DNA of 6,451 nt, taken from positions 1 to 6,451 of the forward strand of contig JAUYQT010000458.1 of NCBI GenBank assembly GCA_030697085.1, read 5' to 3'. Below, one piece after another: positions 5,137 through 6,451 of the stretch (position 1 is the first letter of the stretch; every line of letters starts with the position of its first letter). This DNA is from Azonexus sp. Its GTDB lineage: Bacteria; Pseudomonadota; Gammaproteobacteria; Burkholderiales; Rhodocyclaceae. The translations under genes were made by a program, and so were the position numbers. Under the pieces are notes generated by a model. That model worked only from the letters and a program-made list of their open reading frames with translations. It ran no database searches and was not told the origin of the DNA.

Positions 5137-6451
5137 ATGCTACAACCCACCGCCTTTGAACAATTCCAGCAGTTTCTGCGCGAAATGTTCCAGTACGACA
5201 ACAACGATCTGGATTTTGGTCTGTTCAAGGTGCTACGCCTCAAACGAAACTACATCGAACAATTCATCAGTGGCGATGGTGAGCAAGACCTGCGGCAGAT
5301 TGTCCAGCGCGAACTGGCGGCAACTCACTCAACCGAGAGTGCCGACGAGCACGAATTGCTCGGCAACTACCTGATCAGTCTCGGCAAAAAAACCACTGAC
5401 GCCTGGGCGGCTTTACAGCCCGATCCGCACGCCCCTGAGAAGCAGGCAAAGTTAAGGCAAGCCATCGTCGCGCTTGAAGAAGATGACAAAGTCGCCAACA
5501 CGCAAAAACGCCTTGATCGCTGGCTAGCCACTCAAAAAATCTCGCTCATCCCTATCGAAGCACAGCTTTACAACTACCTGCTCAACTTCTTCGAGCTGTA
5601 TTACCAAAACGGTGACTTTGGCTACAACAGTCGCGCCAGCAACGCCTTCAAAGTTCCCTACGAAGCTGATTACGATGGCAGCGACACCCTGTTTCACTGG
5701 AAGCACAAAGACAGCTACTACATCAAGACCGGTGCCAGCTTCCCCGAAGTAAAGCTCGACGTACTCGGGCAAAAAATCGTCTTTCGCCTACAGTCCGGCG
5801 GTGATGCAGCAGCCGAAACCACGGCTCAGAACAACAACAAGGAAAGCGACATCAAGCACTACCGGCTGCTTGGCATCGCACCAGAACCAGCCGCCGACGG
5901 CAGCCCAACCTGGGTGCTGCGCTTCGCCCTCGCCAGCACCAGTACGCCAAAAGCCGAAATTTACCCGCAGCTCTGGCAAACCGCCCTGGCCAATAGTGCA
6001 CCGGCTGACCTCGCACCGTATTTATTTGAAGGCACCGACAACAAGCCAATCTTCAACGATCTGGGCAAGGATCACGACAAGGCCGAAGGCGGGCAGATCA
6101 AAGGCATCAACCAGTTGCGCCTGAATCAGGACAAATACCGCGAAACCCTCGCCAAAAACCCCGTCTTCCGCCCCCTCGGTAACAACGCCGAAACACGAGC
6201 CGAGGCGCTCAAACAAGACGCGACGGCACAAGCAATCTACGCCATCGATAAGGCGCTCAACCGCTTCTATGTTGGGCAGGACGCCGACTACTTCATCCAC
6301 AAAGACCTCTATGGTTTTCTCACCCGCGAAAAAGACCGCTTCATCAAAAACGTCATCTTCAGCGACCTGGAAACCCTGCTCTCAAGCCAGATCGAGCCAG
6401 CTACACTGATCATCGCGCGCGGCTTCAATGCCGTTGCCGCACGCATTGTCT
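5137..6451 (+). CDS. Mod-like site-specific DNA methyltransferase, N-terminal part (partial)
   Basis: Open from ATG 5137 to the right edge without a stop: 438 residues, incomplete. It begins FEQFQQFLREMFQYDNNDLD then FGLFKVLRLKR (about 7-37). This resembles the LRE-(I/M)FQ-(F/Y)D..DLDFG opening of long type III Mod-like (COG2189-style) adenine-specific DNA methyltransferases. Other familiar stretches are YNYLLNFFELYYQNGDFGYNS (145-165), VPYEADYDGSDTLFHWKHKDSYYIKTG (173-199) and ALNRFYVGQDADYFIHKDLYGFL (373-395), followed by IKNVIFSDLETLL (403-415). In such proteins these precede the S-adenosylmethionine-binding and DPPY-type catalytic motifs; none of those is visible yet, so activity and full length (often 900 residues or more) cannot be judged. 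The start has no Shine-Dalgarno (A8 then ACC). An in-frame ATG at 5044-5046 would add 31 residues of unlike composition and is less likely. Family members usually pair with a type III-like Res helicase-nuclease or sit in defence loci; neighbours are out of view. Confidence 0.75.
   Translation, partial: MLQPTAFEQFQQFLREMFQYDNNDLDFGLFKVLRLKRNYIEQFISGDGEQDLRQIVQRELAATHSTESADEHELLGNYLISLGKKTTDAWAALQPDPHAPEKQAKLRQAIVALEEDDKVANTQKRLDRWLATQKISLIPIEAQLYNYLLNFFELYYQNGDFGYNSRASNAFKVPYEADYDGSDTLFHWKHKDSYYIKTGASFPEVKLDVLGQKIVFRLQSGGDAAAETTAQNNNKESDIKHYRLLGIAPEPAADGSPTWVLRFALASTSTPKAEIYPQLWQTALANSAPADLAPYLFEGTDNKPIFNDLGKDHDKAEGGQIKGINQLRLNQDKYRETLAKNPVFRPLGNNAETRAEALKQDATAQAIYAIDKALNRFYVGQDADYFIHKDLYGFLTREKDRFIKNVIFSDLETLLSSQIEPATLIIARGFNAVAARIV

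Noticed and set aside
5016..5159. Small + strand reading frame of 47 residues, basic, with a CVQC pair, overlapping the methyltransferase start
   Set aside because: No Shine-Dalgarno, no recognisable family, and it runs through the palindrome and A8 tract; its basic composition follows from the base sequence. A leader peptide cannot be excluded.
4943..5374. Open + strand frame of 143 codons crossing the intergenic region into the methyltransferase gene
   Set aside because: Its second half lies out of frame over the well-supported methyltransferase coding region, and the residues (Asn/Pro/Thr-rich runs) look like a shifted reading of it.
1..6451. CRISPR arrays, tRNA or rRNA genes, transposase genes, attachment sites
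   Set aside because: No regularly spaced repeats, cloverleaf-like sequence, conserved rRNA segment or transposase motif was seen on either strand by eye.

Overview
The window looks like a betaproteobacterial chromosome segment. The closest feel is Rhodocyclales, but that is inference from protein style and gene order, not from a search. Most of it (about 1-4886) is conserved housekeeping and regulatory content, tightly packed and moderately GC-rich. The last 1.3 kb (5137-6451) is a different kind of gene, the start of a large DNA methyltransferase of the restriction-modification type, which runs off the right edge.

Layout: (1) bases 1-254, + strand: the C-terminal end of an LplT-type lysophospholipid transporter. 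(2) bases 257-309: a perfect 10-bp inverted repeat filling the gap between convergent stop codons, probably a two-way terminator, with a second overlapping inverted repeat. (3) bases 2317 down to 298, - strand: the operon tsaB - rimI - family 4 uracil-DNA glycosylase. Both junctions are 4-base stop/start overlaps (GTGA and ATGA), so translation is probably coupled. (4) bases 2669 down to 2364, - strand: a small, Arg-rich, predicted exported protein with a twice-repeated W..(L/V)PPEER motif. (5) bases 2670-2829: divergent intergenic region with an OmpR-like site, two TGT/ACA half-sites exactly 10 bp apart around a run of seven A/T. (6) bases 2830-4886, + strand: ompR-envZ, overlapping by ATGA, a complete two-component system with all phosphotransfer residues. 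(7) bases 4887-5136: 250 bases without a convincing gene, holding short repeats and a perfect 11-bp inverted repeat. (8) bases 5137-6451, + strand: N-terminal 438 residues of a Mod-like (type III / COG2189 style) site-specific DNA methyltransferase, catalytic part beyond the window.

How it fits together: TsaB is part of the machinery for the t6A tRNA modification, RimI acetylates ribosomal protein S18 and the glycosylase removes uracil from DNA. They form an information-processing operon. OmpR-EnvZ senses envelope or osmotic state, and the divergent exported protein may be one of its targets. The right edge is the only place where an accessory system, probably restriction-modification or related phage defence, is suggested. 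The visible part does not show whether it is a known type.
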